Shown piece by piece: positions 22,736 through 34,460 of a stretch of 64,000 nucleotides of DNA (position 1 is its first letter; each line of letters begins with the position of its first letter). The stretch lies in NCBI RefSeq assembly GCF_037975245.1, contig NC_092568.1, positions 13,727,501-13,791,500 on the forward strand, read 5' to 3'. The notes beneath the pieces are model-generated. The model had not been told where the DNA came from. It ran no database searches and worked only from the letters and a program-made list of their open reading frames with translations. The position numbers and the translations under genes are program-made. This stretch comes from Apostichopus japonicus. Its lineage: Eukaryota; Echinodermata; Holothuroidea; Aspidochirotida; Stichopodidae.

Positions 22736-24451
22736 CATCGGAAGTAGAGAGAAGATCCCCAACCTCAACGGTTTTCTGCCCTGCCCCACATTTTGTTAAT
22801 AGCATCCGCCTTCGTCACATGATTGCATGCCCGAACCCCTCCCTACACACACACACACACATTGAGAAGCAAATCGACGCTCATGCAATTGTGGAATATA
22901 TCGATCAATGCGCTGAAGTTCTAGGCACAACATATATATTTAGGTATACCCTGCGGTTTTACATGTTTCGGTTACGTTTTGGAGTCTTCAATCTAAGGGT
23001 GGTAGCAGTACAGATCGACATCTGTCACTTTTGAGAGGAAGCTGTTTGTGAAGGCTTTGCTGTGGACTTTTTCTACAGATAAATACGTTTGGTGATTCGA
23101 CCGCCATAACAACTGTAGCCGATCATTTCCTGTTGCCTGTTCACACAAGTGAACGGTATAACACAAACATATGTACCTACAACCTTGTAAATAGTGTTAA
23201 GGGATTCCATGACTTATAATCGTTAACTATTTTATTGAAATCATTCTACTTCTTTAAACATGTGAACATAAATCAAATCATAAATGTAATTGTGCTTAGC
23301 ATAATTTGCGATGCGAGCAGTGCGTACATTCTAATATTTTGATTTTTGATATCATAACGGTGCCAATATCTCTGTTTCTGAAAAAAAGTTTTTCTACCTC
23401 TGCAAGTTTTTTCTTTGAAAAACTAAATGACAGAGTACACGATTATCTTACAAACTGCACGAAAACAAACACGATGCGCACAAATTGTATAGTGAACTAA
23501 TTTTCTTCAATTTTGGATTCTCTCAAAATCCAGAAAATGATAAAGTCGATATCCTGTATAAGAATATAGTTAACATTTACAGAAATTTCCGTAAAAACTT
23601 ATTTTTATGTTCTTTTGTAAACATATTATATGCTTCTTCTTGGTAGAATTTAAGGCAACATCTTAAAGTTTCAGAAAATGAGTAATAATTTTGCATAGTA
23701 AATAATGACAAACATGCACAGCAAATCAAAGTATAATGGGACTTTTCTACAGCCTAACATTCCAATCTTCACGAAAAAAGTTCCATACGTTATTGTGTCC
23801 ATCCGTTGTAACGACAAATCACCCACGAAATGAGCAATGCTTCATTCAAAGTTATCAAAGCACACAACATTGTTGCTGATCTTTGTTGTTATTGTCGTTA
23901 TGTTGTTATTTTTAACACATTGAACATATGTATTTTTCTGGAGGCACAGAATCATTAACTAGCAATTTCACTTCATACCTGAAAATAATATAGTTCAAAA
24001 CATCCCTCCTTAATTCCTTAATTGACATTATAAAGAAATTCACAATGCATTAATATAAGCCATAACATCTCCAATGTACATAAACAATCAAATGAAAAAT
24101 AATTGCTATAAAGCCATATTACTGCCTAAATTTCTAAAAGCTACATATGCCTATATATCGAATTGCATTTAGTAGTAGTATACGTCGATTAAAGACTGAC
24201 ATGAATAAAGTTCCGTCCTTTGAAGGTGTGTTCCTGTTTTCTACTATAAATGTGACTAAGGTCGGCCACTAAGGTCTACAACGGTACCACCACTACCCAA
24301 AGGTGGAAAAACGTATTCAAATATACGATCAGTAACTGCAACCCAATATTTGTTAAATTTGATTTATCAGTAATAAAGGAATATATTTGATGGTTAGAAC
24401 CACGGTTCCATGAAATTCATTTGAAATTTGGAGTATATTTAGAGGACTTAC

Positions 24452-24632
24452 CTTTATTAAAGTAGTTTCCTTTCCTTATGTATGCACATGCGGCTGACAT
24501 GACCTGAATGTATGATAGGTGTCCCTTTGTTGACTTCGTGAGAGGAAGCAGTTCTCTTAATTCGTCTATCTCTTTGTTAATAAGATCTCTACGCTCCTTG
24601 GAAGCTCGGCTGGTTGATCGACTGCTGTACAT
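24452..24632 (-). CDS. NPAS4-like: NPAS4-like exon 1: bHLH domain
   Basis: Sixty codons plus one base. The basic region and helix 1 read SKERRDLINKEIDELREL. Helix 2 reads LSYIQVMSAACAYIRKGNYF, which closely follows the NPAS4/dysfusion helix-loop-helix. The atypical basic region (ASKxRRDxIN) is a mark of this subfamily. The donor AAAG|GTAAGT is strong and leaves phase 1. Confidence 0.92.
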
Positions 24633-26904
24633 GTTAAAATAATACGCTTCTTCAAAGTAACACAAAATAGCTCACATCATGTGGTACAAAATGCCTACTA
24701 AACATTTGGGTTATTTTACTACAAAGGACAAGGAACTAAGTCCAACAAATGACAGATATTTACACCTTGTAACCTTGTATTTAAGCTAATAATGGATATG
24801 CCTGCATGTGAAGAGACTCAGTTAACTTGAGTTCGCTGTATTTGTACCAACCATTCTGTAAATAGAAGAAACATAAATATTATGATTTATGTGTACCCCA
24901 GCTCAAGTGTTTGATCGTGCACTTAAGTTGGCTCCCTCTAATAGAGTCGTATGCGCACATGCTCATTGATGCAGATTTTTAATTGGTTAAGCACATTGAG
25001 CACGCGCACACCAAAATATCAGAAGGAAGTAAAATTATAAAGTAATCTTTCTTGTCTGGGCATTAACTTACGTTATGAATCAAACAACTAAGAGGAAAAA
25101 ATAATATTCAATGAAACTTAACTACATATTACGCTTAAAGGATGGTCCAGTTCTTGCTAGTTAACCTGATGCATGTTCGCTTTGCAAATGTAATAAAAAA
25201 CTGTCATTGTGTTCTAGTCCGACTTTCGCTTCATTCGACATGGACCTTTCATTCTGTGGGAGGGGGGGGGCGTAGGGGTTCAATTCTTTTTGGCTGAATG
25301 CAAACATCCCCAGACTGTACAATGTCCCCCCGATTGATAATCGGAGGTGGGGTGGCTTGAAACCGACTCTCATGTATGGATAAGGTCTGGGAAAAATCCC
25401 CAACAAAATGATCAGAAGTCATATGAATAGCCCTAAACGCAAGGTTTGTTTATAAATATATTCTGTGAGGTTGAAAAAGAGGCGTGTGGGGGGGGGGGGG
25501 GCGTAGTGGTCCAATTCTTCTCGGCTGAATGCAGACATCCCCAGACTGAACAATGTCCCCCAGATTGATGATCGGAGGTGGGGGTGGCCTTCGCCACCCT
25601 TGTGCACGCCACTGAGAAGCAAGAAATATGTAACTAGAAATGGGCTTTTTGCACTTCCCATTGGGAATAGGTTAAACAGTAGCATAGGTTCCACAGAATG
25701 CAAGGTATATGTCACAGTAATTGGTGGGGCAAGCGGAATAGGGAACGAAGAAGTCGCCTGAAAAATAAATTTTACACTAAAGACGTTCCCAAACGCACAC
25801 CTGTAATCTTGTGTGCATGCGTTAAAAGGATATTCCGATGTCAGTCAATGTCACACTTATATGGATAAGAAACTTATTCCACGCTGTTAGTTGAACCCCA
25901 TTTCGCTATTTTGTTCCTAGTAAATCAAGATATGGTTGATTGAATTAAACCTATATTAGCTGACTAAACCCTCGATACTTCCCTGGCGTAGAACACTTGT
26001 AACTGGTCTATGACGGTAAAAATTCTCAAAGCTTTATTTTCCTATTTTACTGTAATCTTCGAATTTGATTTATCCTTGAAACCGCCGCCAATTGGAATGC
26101 TTGCGTATCTGTCAAGTTTCTCTGTATTTAAAATATCACTAATATGCAGCTTTTCGTACAAGTATTATTTCCTGTGTGAATAAGTGAGTTAATTATTTTA
26201 AAGCAAACCAAAACGTTTTCAGCTGAATTGCCATAATGGCATTTTTCACTTTGCTTCTGCCAGATGCAAAAAAAAAGAAAAAAGAAAATACTACCAAATT
26301 TAAAATATTCATCTCTTCGTCATACAAAATGATATATAAATATGTAGTTTTTGATATACATATTCATGGAGAATTGTTTCATAATGTTATTAAGCAATCG
26401 CTTACAGCCACAGGAATATCCCTTGAAACTATAAATGCGTCTATAAATATAGACTTTCAGATCTATAATACGCAATTAAACTTGCTTAAACACAAGCCAA
26501 TCCAATTATCATCTTTAGCTTTATGATATGATAATTGTGATGTAGATCTCCCTAAAATATTTAAAGAAAGTCTTTTTCTGTTATAGGGGTATTTCCGGGT
26601 TAATAAATGTTCTTAGCTTTTTGGTTGCTGAGTTCTTCATCAAAAATATCACTACACATAAACAAATGGTGATGGTTGCCATGGGGTTCTGCAGTCACCG
26701 ATCATTATTTTGGACATAAGTTTTGTATTATAAAACTTTCACTTTTACGGTAAAACTACTGTGATCGAACATTGTCTCTTCCCAAAGAATGTAATGGAGC
26801 CGAGAAGAGACAACATTAGACTCAATTTGAGAAGTTGAAAGGATCAGTCAGTACATTCAAACTGAATTAGATCGATATGCTTGAAGTCTCACGGAAATCT
26901 TTGG
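24633..26904. other. Upstream flank of the NPAS4-like gene; repeats only
   Basis: No promoter element can be called with confidence. There is a duplicated block at about 25250-25375 and 25480-25600, and otherwise AT-rich sequence. A plus frame at 26236-26526 is lysine- and isoleucine-rich low-complexity sequence and not accepted as a gene. Confidence 0.4.
25250..25617 (-). repeat. Duplicated transposon fragment, about 105-bp direct repeats
   Basis: GGCTGAATGCAAACATCCCC then AGACTGTACAATGTCCCCC (25294-25336) is repeated as GGCTGAATGCAGACATCCCC then AGACTGAACAATGTCCCCC (from about 25522). Poly-G tracts precede both copies. The second copy ends in TGCACGCCACTGAG, the inverse of a CAGTGGCGTGCA terminus seen in hAT-like short elements. 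No left terminus was found, so this is a broken element. Confidence 0.7.
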
Positions 26905-27884
26905 ATATCTGACAACATACCCCCGCTTGAACTGATATCACGTTCTTCTCTGGGGTGAAATGTAATTAAGTACGCTGATGATACAGCTATATCCCGTAAC
27001 ATTTCAAAGCGGACACACCTTGAAAATCAAAATGACTATACATCATGTATTGATAATATGGTCAATTTGTGTGAGCAGAAGAACCTCTCACTTAATCCTA
27101 AGAAATCTAAAGAAATCATTTTTGAGAACATTAACATTAAACATCAAGGTCTCATTCAGACCAGGGATCAGAAAACTCATGTTCAAGGCTCCATTGTTGA
27201 GCGGGTATCTCATACTATACTTAGGAGTTGATATTGACGCCAAGTTAACCTTAACTAATCATATATCTAAGATGATGTCTAAGGTGTATTATGTTGTATC
27301 AACGTTGGCATACATTACTCCTTATTTTCATTCTAATGTAAGAGATAAGGTTTCAACTCATCAATTCTGCCAGTCATTGTGTATGCAGTTCCTGTCTAGT
27401 ATCACCTTCTACTTGAACAGGACAAAAAAAAAGAATCAGAAATTTCTTGAAATACTGCTCAAATATATTTAATCTCGACTATGAAAGCCTGGTTGGTAAA
27501 GTAAACACGTGCTGCTAAAAATGAATTCATAAGACTAGCTAAAAATATACATAGTTCTAAAGATCACCCACTTCACTCCGAGTTGATCTTTCTGTGCAAT
27601 AGAACCAACAAGTACAATCTACGAAATCCTACTATCTTGCCAACTTTCAGAATTATGCTTTCTAAGAACTCATTTATCTATAGAGCAGCCATTTATATTC
27701 AAAATGGGTTCTTGGAATCTCTGTTATAATCCATTAAATCTTTCAAACTTCTAATCCTCCATCTTATTTCTTATTTGTTCATGCTTTCATGATTGTACAT
27801 TTTTACGTCTTTTATGTATCATTATTATGTGTCCTATTTATAAATTTTGTAATTTATACTGGAATAAAGAAATTGAAATTGAAC
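26905..27884 (+). pseudogene. LINE reverse transcriptase remnant with 3' tail
   Basis: DNIPPLEL at about 26911 is followed at 26968 by KYADDTAISRNIS, the RT catalytic YADD box. Next come NLCEQKNLSLNPKKSKEIIF and LGVDIDAKLTLTNHISKMM, the typical downstream thumb region of CR1/L2-type non-LTR retrotransposons. Frameshifts and stops interrupt the frame, so the copy is dead. It ends with AATAAAGAAATTGAAATTGAA, a short-repeat 3' tail of the kind these LINEs carry. Confidence 0.8.
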
Positions 27885-28059
27885 AAATCAACTTGTGTTG
27901 CCACTGGAAGTTTTGTCAGACTGAGACTGAATTCAGATTGTGTTCGATAAAATTCGTTCCTTCGATCGCGTGTATAACGTTATCCCCCTAAACTGACAAC
28001 TTTTGGCTTCAGACGTGAACAAATATTTCAGCTATTACTATATGAGTACTATAGCAAAT

Positions 28060-28313
28060 ACAAAACATTATCATAACATTTTTAAAAGAGCCTCTAAAAT
28101 ATGTTTTTATAACGTTAAATGTGGTGTTATAAAAACGTTGGCATAACGTTTTTATGAGATATTAATGTTATATTAATGTTTTAACGAAAAAATGTTTTGA
28201 AATAATAGCCTGAAAACGTTTTCGTGACATATTTATTACACCACAAATAACGTTATCAAACAAAAGACGAAACGTTTTAATAACGTTTAAAAAACGTTTT
28301 TGTGTTTGCTGGG
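28060..28313. repeat. AACGTT-rich TIR element fragment
   Basis: The block repeats AACGTT and its variants about ten times on both strands (AACGTTAAATG, AAAAACGTTGGCATAACGTT, TTTAAAAAACG) and ends in AACGTTTTTGTGTTTGCTGG. That terminus, the inverse of CCAGCAAACACAAAAACGTT, is like those of widespread short TIR elements. The opposite terminus was not found. Confidence 0.6.
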
Positions 28314-28559
28314 CGCGAAATTCTTGCAGCCTACATCAGGAGCTTCAATGAGATCCCTGAGGGTTCACTGATCCCTGAGCGAAGATGCCCTAACTATCAT
28401 AATAAACTTTATCTGCAAAAAGACCACAAAGCATTAGCCACTTTTCGACTCAATATGAAAAGTAGTTACAATCATTTGCGCTCAGGTCTACCTGGAGTTT
28501 ATCATTCAATTATTGGGCAAAAGGTTATGAGGTATATTTATTATGGCAATGGTAGGTGA
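28302..28559 (+). CDS. Unrecognised open frame, 85 codons
   Basis: The frame starts in the end of the AACGTT element and continues into sequence with normal-looking amino-acid composition (CPNYHNKLYLQKDHKALATF). A transposon junction within the first residues argues against a functional start. It may be a coding remnant of an unknown gene or transposon. No motif recognised. Confidence 0.2.
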   Translation: MFAGREILAAYIRSFNEIPEGSLIPERRCPNYHNKLYLQKDHKALATFRLNMKSSYNHLRSGLPGVYHSIIGQKVMRYIYYGNGR

Positions 28560-30953
28560 CCTAGGATAATTTCCAAAACAGTAGGATTAAATGCTCCCAC
28601 CGTCATACTGCTATCCAGACAATTAATGTCAACCCAGTGTCAAGTATACTATCATTCCACATCCTGGCTACAAAAATCGTGGCGGCTTGAACGCCCCTCC
28701 CCCTTATTAGTGGAGGCTAATGTATCACCTCCCCCAAATAAAATGAAGGCTAATGTACAGACTCCTAATAAAATTCACGAAAGATCAAAGTAGTGGTATT
28801 TATCTGGTCAGTCGACAAGGATTTACACTTTGAATTCTGCCCATCCATTGCAACTCACCTGTGCTTTCCTAAGTAAATTCTCAGTAGAGGCTTTATCAAA
28901 GTCCAACTTTGGTGTATCAAGTTGCCTTTATTGTTTGTTAGGTGTGTGTTGCGGTGAACATCTGTCATCCGAACGAATTCGTGATACACTCGTTGATAAA
29001 TCACTTGTTTAACTGCAGCATCATGCATGGTAGTGTTATAAATATGTTTTTTTTTGTATGTGCGGCAACTGTTAGCTTGGTCTGTAGTATGGGACAGGTT
29101 TGAGTGGATGTATGGGAGAATGTAGGCCTACCATCGTACTGATTGACTGATCACTGAAGCAGCCACAGCAAGTCTTTCCGTAAGTTATGGTATAAGCCCG
29201 TGTAAAATAAAGGCCAATTATTCATCTCAAGTGTTTTTTCCCCTCGGTATTAGTCTCTTGCCATAATTATCACCCAGACAAAATAGTTACTAGTGTCAAC
29301 AAAGTGAACAACTCCGTGCAACTATTTGCGGCGATCAACTTGGACGACGTAGGGCCTACCTGATTAGAAGCAGCAGGTCTATGACATAGTGTACTTATCT
29401 AATGGACTGTGGAAGACCTCGGTAAGCCAGTTTGAGATACCTGGATCTCCATCACGTCGACTTCCTCCTGACTTCCCAAGTTCAGCAAGAGCAAGAGGAA
29501 GAGCAAGATGTGTGGCAAGAGCGAAAATGTCCTTTGTAACCTCACTCAATTCTCCCTCCTCTCGATGTAAATAGCGTGACAATCTACTTTCAACAGAGGG
29601 GATTTCGTGGCTGTTTAGGCCGAGGGCGGTCGTGACCGGCACGGGACAACCGAGAAATCGTACACCACGAACTCCATGTTGCATTTTGAAGTATGGAAGT
29701 GGGATTGAGAGGATGGCTATCCCTTCCTACATGTGACTTAATGGTCATGGCATTTTCATAGTCAAGTACAAGCAGCGTTAAGAGTAAAGTTTATTATAAT
29801 GGCCAAGTATTACTCAAGATCCGTAGACCACTCCCCGTACCCTACCATGTAAGTAGGCTTCAACTATTACATAACCACATTCCCGTTTGATAAAACAAAA
29901 TTGTGTCGTGAACTCCTCATAAACCGTAAGTCGGATCAAGTTCATACTTGGTGAGTATAGGCGCCTGATCATGTATACTTGTGCCTGAGTATTTGATGAT
30001 CGTCATAGGTCTAGCGTCAGATGTCAAAGGCTGAAAAAACTAGAAATTGTTTTCTCTGCTTGTCATTATGTAGGAGAAAAGCCATTAAGCCACACGATAT
30101 GAATAGACAATTACTTCCACCATGGAGAAGATGAGATCTGCTACTCCATGGATTGCCCTCTTGAATACTTTGGGGTGAGCTATCATCGAAATATTTATGT
30201 AACCGTCGATGGAGGTTATAGTATCAGAAAGTGCGGTTACAATCATAAGCTGGCCGCACATTTGGCCGCACATTCAGCAGAACATTAGCTGGAATGTGCG
30301 GCTGTATGAGCAGCTGGCTAGTCGATTGGTAGAAATAGCATAATTGATCTGTTTTATGACGAAAGTGCGGCTGAAAGTATGGCCACTCAGATTAGTCACC
30401 ATGTCAGCGAACGGCAACTTCTGTTCCTGATTGGTAAAGGCCATGTGACCCTTTACGCGTTCCATACCATACTTAATAACTGCAGAGCCGCCAAATTTAA
30501 TGAACACGAAATAGTTTTGCTGCCTGTCTTCGTTATATCAGGGAGCTGGAATAAGATTTCCCTTCTAGCCTAGAGTCGTAAGTTTAATCCATGGAAGTAG
30601 ACTGGGCTATGTTATTTCGTAGTTTGATCCACCAACTAAGAAATATAGCAAAATTTCCCATGCTACTCCTAGCTAACACTAGAGTATTGCAGTACTATAT
30701 ACTAGTTTTAGTAAACCAAAAAAACTAGTTAGGCTTGGGGCCTAGCCCAGGGACTGGGTTACTATACTACTACTAGTAATAGAACTGTACCACTCGGTTA
30801 CCAGTAATTGTGTAAAGATTCGTACTAGTTATTTGTAACGTATGCTAGGCCTAGGAAGAGCAATAAAGTGCTTCTCTAGAACGTTTGGTACAACTGTAGA
30901 CTACAACATACATAAGCTATTCATCAAACTGAGCTAAGCCTAGGCTAGGCCTA
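28560..30953. other. Mostly unassigned; one balanced open frame
   Basis: The minus frame 29379-29684 (101 codons, MQHGVRGV start) has protein-like composition and locally higher GC, but no recognised domain, and the plus strand is also open there. At 30247-30390 short copies of GTGCGGC/GCCGCAC are arranged in direct and inverted order, like a TIR end. 29890-30050 belongs to the AGGTCA/TGACCT repeat family. Confidence 0.35.
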
Positions 30954-31828
30954 TACAGGACGCGTAATTTTTTTTCCTAGGAGGGTTAGGGGTAATTATC
31001 ATATAAAGGCGTATCCAAACCCTCGCGCTTGCGTGTTACTCGTATAAAGTTTATAGCTAGTAGTAGTAGTCGTACATACAGTGTGTGCGACGCGATTCAC
31101 GTTTTGCACACATATATACGTATATGCGTTCGTGCAACAATGGAGACCTGTTCGACTGACAATCCTTGCGCCAATCTTCAGCTGGAATCTCGCCCTAGAT
31201 GTAAAGTTACTCGATACAATTGCATTTACTTAAGTAATTCTCTCACCCAGATTTTAGACACAATGTACGGATTTCATCTGTCGTCATCATTGTGCGCGAC
31301 TGACATTAATTTAATGATTTGGTTAATGTTAATCTGCTAGCCTACATTACATGTATTTCTAGCTTCACGGTAAACTTTAATGTTACGGTAAAGTGTAACA
31401 TGTACATGGTACTAATATAGTAGGCCTACATACAAACTTAAGCCTGCTTTTATGAACTATCAGTCATTCGGTACTTTATCTGCTTTGCATCATTGTTTAA
31501 TTGTACAAATGAAAAATAATTATGTGATGATATTGAGGGTGACGATTTGATCGCACTTTAATTTGTATTTCTTTCACTTATTTTCTTCAATTCTCACTTG
31601 GTAATCCATGGCCAAAAAGGCAAACTGCATTGTAAAACTGTACAGCGGAGATCTATTGCGTTGTACAACGTACATACTGCCCACGTACACCCGGCCCACA
31701 CATGTGTATTACAACGAGCGATGAGTAACGAGTGTCTATGGGTAACACGCACGCGCTAGGGTTTGGATACGCCTATATATGATAATTACCCCTAACCCTC
31801 CTAGGAAAAAAAATTACACATACAGGAC
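30954..31828. mobile_element. Short TIR transposon with 8-bp target duplication
   Basis: The element is about 30962-31820 (859 bp). The TIRs are about 80 bp with few mismatches: GCGTAATTTTTTTTCCTAGG then AGGGTTAGGGGTAATTATCA at the left, and their inverse at 31750-31820. The exact 8-bp direct repeat TACAGGAC lies at 30954-30961 and 31821-31828. The 103-codon plus frame at 31029-31340 is inside the element, starts within the left TIR and is not a gene. Confidence 0.88.
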
Positions 31829-32077
31829 TACAGGAGAAGACATCCCTTTTGCTTTGCTCTAACTTGTCTAATGTTATTGTTGGGCCCTATTGTTGGGCCC
31901 TAGTCTAGGTTTGTTAATGAAGCGAACTGCTGATTAGAGGGGGATATTACATAAGTTAGGGTTCACCACTACCTCATATTCATAAGTGATCGACGAGGGT
32001 TGCAGGAGTGTTCCTGCAGGGAGACAACGACAGGCATTCCATAGACAACAGACAAAACACAATAGGCCTAAACAAAG

Positions 32078-32381
32078 TTATTTAAACAAAGTGGCTATTC
32101 TTACGACTAGTTGTAACAATAATGACCTTTTGCGCATGCGCAGTAGCTATTTTTACGACTAGGAGTACTATTTTTACGACCAGAAGTAACAATAATATCC
32201 GGTTAGGGTTAGATTCAGGGTTAGGGTTGGATTGAGGGTTTGAGTTAGGGTTAGGGTTACCCCTACTACATGCGCAGTTGCTTTATTTACTTTGAATTCG
32301 CATGAATTCGCCGATGTCGTAAGAATAGTTTATAAATAATTGTTACGACTAGTCGTAAGAATAGCCACGGCCTTATTTAAA
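32078..32381. mobile_element. Short TIR element (286 bp) with 9-bp duplication
   Basis: The left end GTGGCTATTCTTACGACTAG and right end CTAGTCGTAAGAATAGCCAC are exact inverse copies over 20 bases, and the similarity continues inward (TTGTAACAATAAT). TTATTTAAA occurs at 32078-32086 and 32373-32381, so the element is about 32087-32372. The TIR phrase TTACGACTAG is repeated internally, and the centre contains a run of telomere-like TTAGGG units. Confidence 0.82.
32201..32262 (+). repeat. Interstitial telomere-like (TTAGGG) tract
   Basis: About eight perfect or one-off GGTTAGGG/GGTTTGAG units run from GGTTAGGGTTAG to TTAGGGTTAC. The tract is inside the 32087-32372 element, so it was carried in by the transposon rather than left by a chromosome end. 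Confidence 0.8.
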
Positions 32382-32419
32382 TGAACAATGAAACTATATT
32401 ACAAACAAATATCGTGATA

Positions 32420-34460
32420 CAAGACTGTATACACGGCAAATTTCCAACCTTACACATAATAGGCAATTCTCTCAGACAATTTACAGTAATATTACAACAG
32501 TTAAATTGTAAGTAAGTGAAAACATTTCAATGTATAAATTCAGCACAATAGATTGATCAAACTATCAATGGAAGGATAATACAGGAATACATAAAAATAT
32601 CAAAAGTAAATAACTGTTTTGAATGCAATTCCTCATTGACTAAATATGTTACATTCCCAAACCTAAACCTTAGACGAACTTCATGACTTGCTTTTAAGCA
32701 TTCCCCCTATGGTACTAGCCCGTAGACAGCACAAGCGCTAATACAACAATCAAACAGATCAACAACAATTATTATTGTAATAATATTCTGTACTAAGTTA
32801 ACAAATACATAAGAGATACAGACTCACTGTAAGACCTTACTGAAAACAGCAGTGACCACTGTTTGAACCAAATTATATACTTGAACCATTACACATCGTA
32901 ACTCAGGGAAAAACCTAAAACTCAAAGAATCTTGTAGTGCCTCTGACACAAATCATCTCACAATTCAATCTTACATACTGTGAGTCAATCAATAAATCAT
33001 AATCCTACCCACATATTCAATCTGGATAAACAGTGCACGACTTCCTGTCCAATACCTGTAGTCTCTGAGTGAAACACAGTAGTCTCTCAATTGAAAATTA
33101 ACACTTAAATCTTAGAATACAATTCAATAATACACTTAAACAAACATATGGATAACTTCAAAAACATCACTACAAACTTCCAAAATAACTAACTCTGCCC
33201 TCACTAAATAATACTTGGGTCTTCCGTTGACTCCAAGATAACTACCATGGAATGGTGACATCAAATGACATGGAAGAATGCTTCTCAACCATGCAATTGG
33301 CAAACCCATACATACACAACAATGTGAAGAGCAAAAATAAGAAACTACCATAATTAACCAAGCAACACACAGTACACAGTGCTCATGCTAGCTCTGAATA
33401 GAAACAAAATATAAAATGAATATGATGAAGATACCTCACACACCACCCTAGGTGAAAATACACAATAATACTGGCAGTGTTCAAATACCACTAGTCCTTC
33501 AACACATGACTAGAAAAACTACAATGTGTGTGCCATGTCCCTCTAGCTCTCGACATGATTGGAAACCGGGACAAAGTACATTCATAAACTGTGGCAACCC
33601 CGCAAAAACCCCAAACAATTAAACTTTCCATTATTCTCAACATCCTGAAAAATCTCTTTACTTGACTCAGTAAACCTAAAATCATATATCATTTCCTAGC
33701 ACAAAATTATAATAAACACCAATACCCAACAACTTGCTCAACCCTTTCCCAAAATGAGAAGTTACAATCATATGATAAAACTCATAGAAATAATTTGATA
33801 GAGATACAATAAACTATTCTACAAGTCAACAGTGTAACTCATCAACAATAACTTGAATAGAATATTCACAACTCATGTGTATCCTAACATACTGTAGGCC
33901 CACACAATAAGTGATTACCTATAGCCTAACATTGGGGGAAATAACTACTATTACAATCAGATAATACTTAAAAAATTAATAATTAAATTATCTTACTCAA
34001 TTAACTGCATGCTTGCAGAACAGATAACGTCTTTGCTTGCTGAATAGAAGAAATATTCATGGCGCTACTCGAAACAGTAATTTGGTTGACGCTTCACCAA
34101 AGCATACATTAACATAGGCTCGCTAGTCAGTCGCTATCTAAGATGAAACCTTTGGTCTCTCGTATGAGACCTAACCAGTGAAAACCTGAGGCATCCTTGC
34201 CTCCAAAAGTACCTTATTTCGTCACCATGGAGTATAGATAATATTACAGTGTTAGAGCGAATGACATTCAAAATTTAGAAATAAAAGATTGAATATAAGT
34301 GAATTACGAGGACAGACCCCGGAGCTTCCAGGAGCAAGAACCTGCCATGATGAACAGTTGAGGAGAACTGACCACGACACACTGCCCTTTTGCACAACAA
34401 CTCAGATGGTCTTTTCAAGTTACTATATTCTAAACTTACAGTATAAACTCTGCATCTGAA
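32420..34460. repeat. Unnamed dispersed repeat, copy 1 (about 2 kb)
   Basis: Ordered blocks here return at 38367-39535: GTGAAAACATTTCAATGTAT, CATTCCCAAACCTAAACCT, GTACTAGC(C/T)CGTAGA, AATAAACTATTCTAC, CATGTGTATCCTAACAT, TCGCTGGTCAG-type text and AACCTGCC(A/T)TGATGAACAG. Copy 1 has about 1 kb (about 32760-33790) that copy 2 lacks. Both copies have the same orientation. Open frames are short. It could be a solo LTR-type unit or a large non-autonomous transposon; terminal motifs were not resolved. Confidence 0.75.

Larger units (their letters stand above)
14875..24632 (-). other. NPAS4-like: NPAS4/dysfusion-like bHLH-PAS transcription factor gene (incomplete)
   Basis: Seven minus-strand exons with GT-AG borders give a bHLH-PAS-A-PAS-B protein. 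Family proteins are nuclear, dimerise with ARNT/tango-type partners and bind E-box-like DNA; NPAS4 is activity-induced in neurons and the fly homologue dysfusion acts in tracheal fusion. The start MYSSRSTSRASK parallels the NPAS4 start and was chosen over an upstream in-frame ATG at 24665. Phases fit: exon 1 to 2 (phase 1), 2 to 3 (0), 3 to 4 (0), then a gap, 6 to 7 (2), 7 to 8 (1). A short exon coding for the CRFN...SK..RR part of PAS-A is expected between 15968 and 19442 and was not located. The exon(s) after 14875 with the transactivation tail are also missing, so the gene is incomplete as described. Confidence 0.9.

Noticed and set aside
31029-31340. 103-codon plus-strand frame
   Set aside because: It lies entirely within the 30962-31820 TIR element and starts inside its left TIR; no family similarity.
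32201-32262. Chromosome-fusion telomere scar
   Set aside because: The tract lies inside a TIR element with its own target duplication, so transposition explains it.
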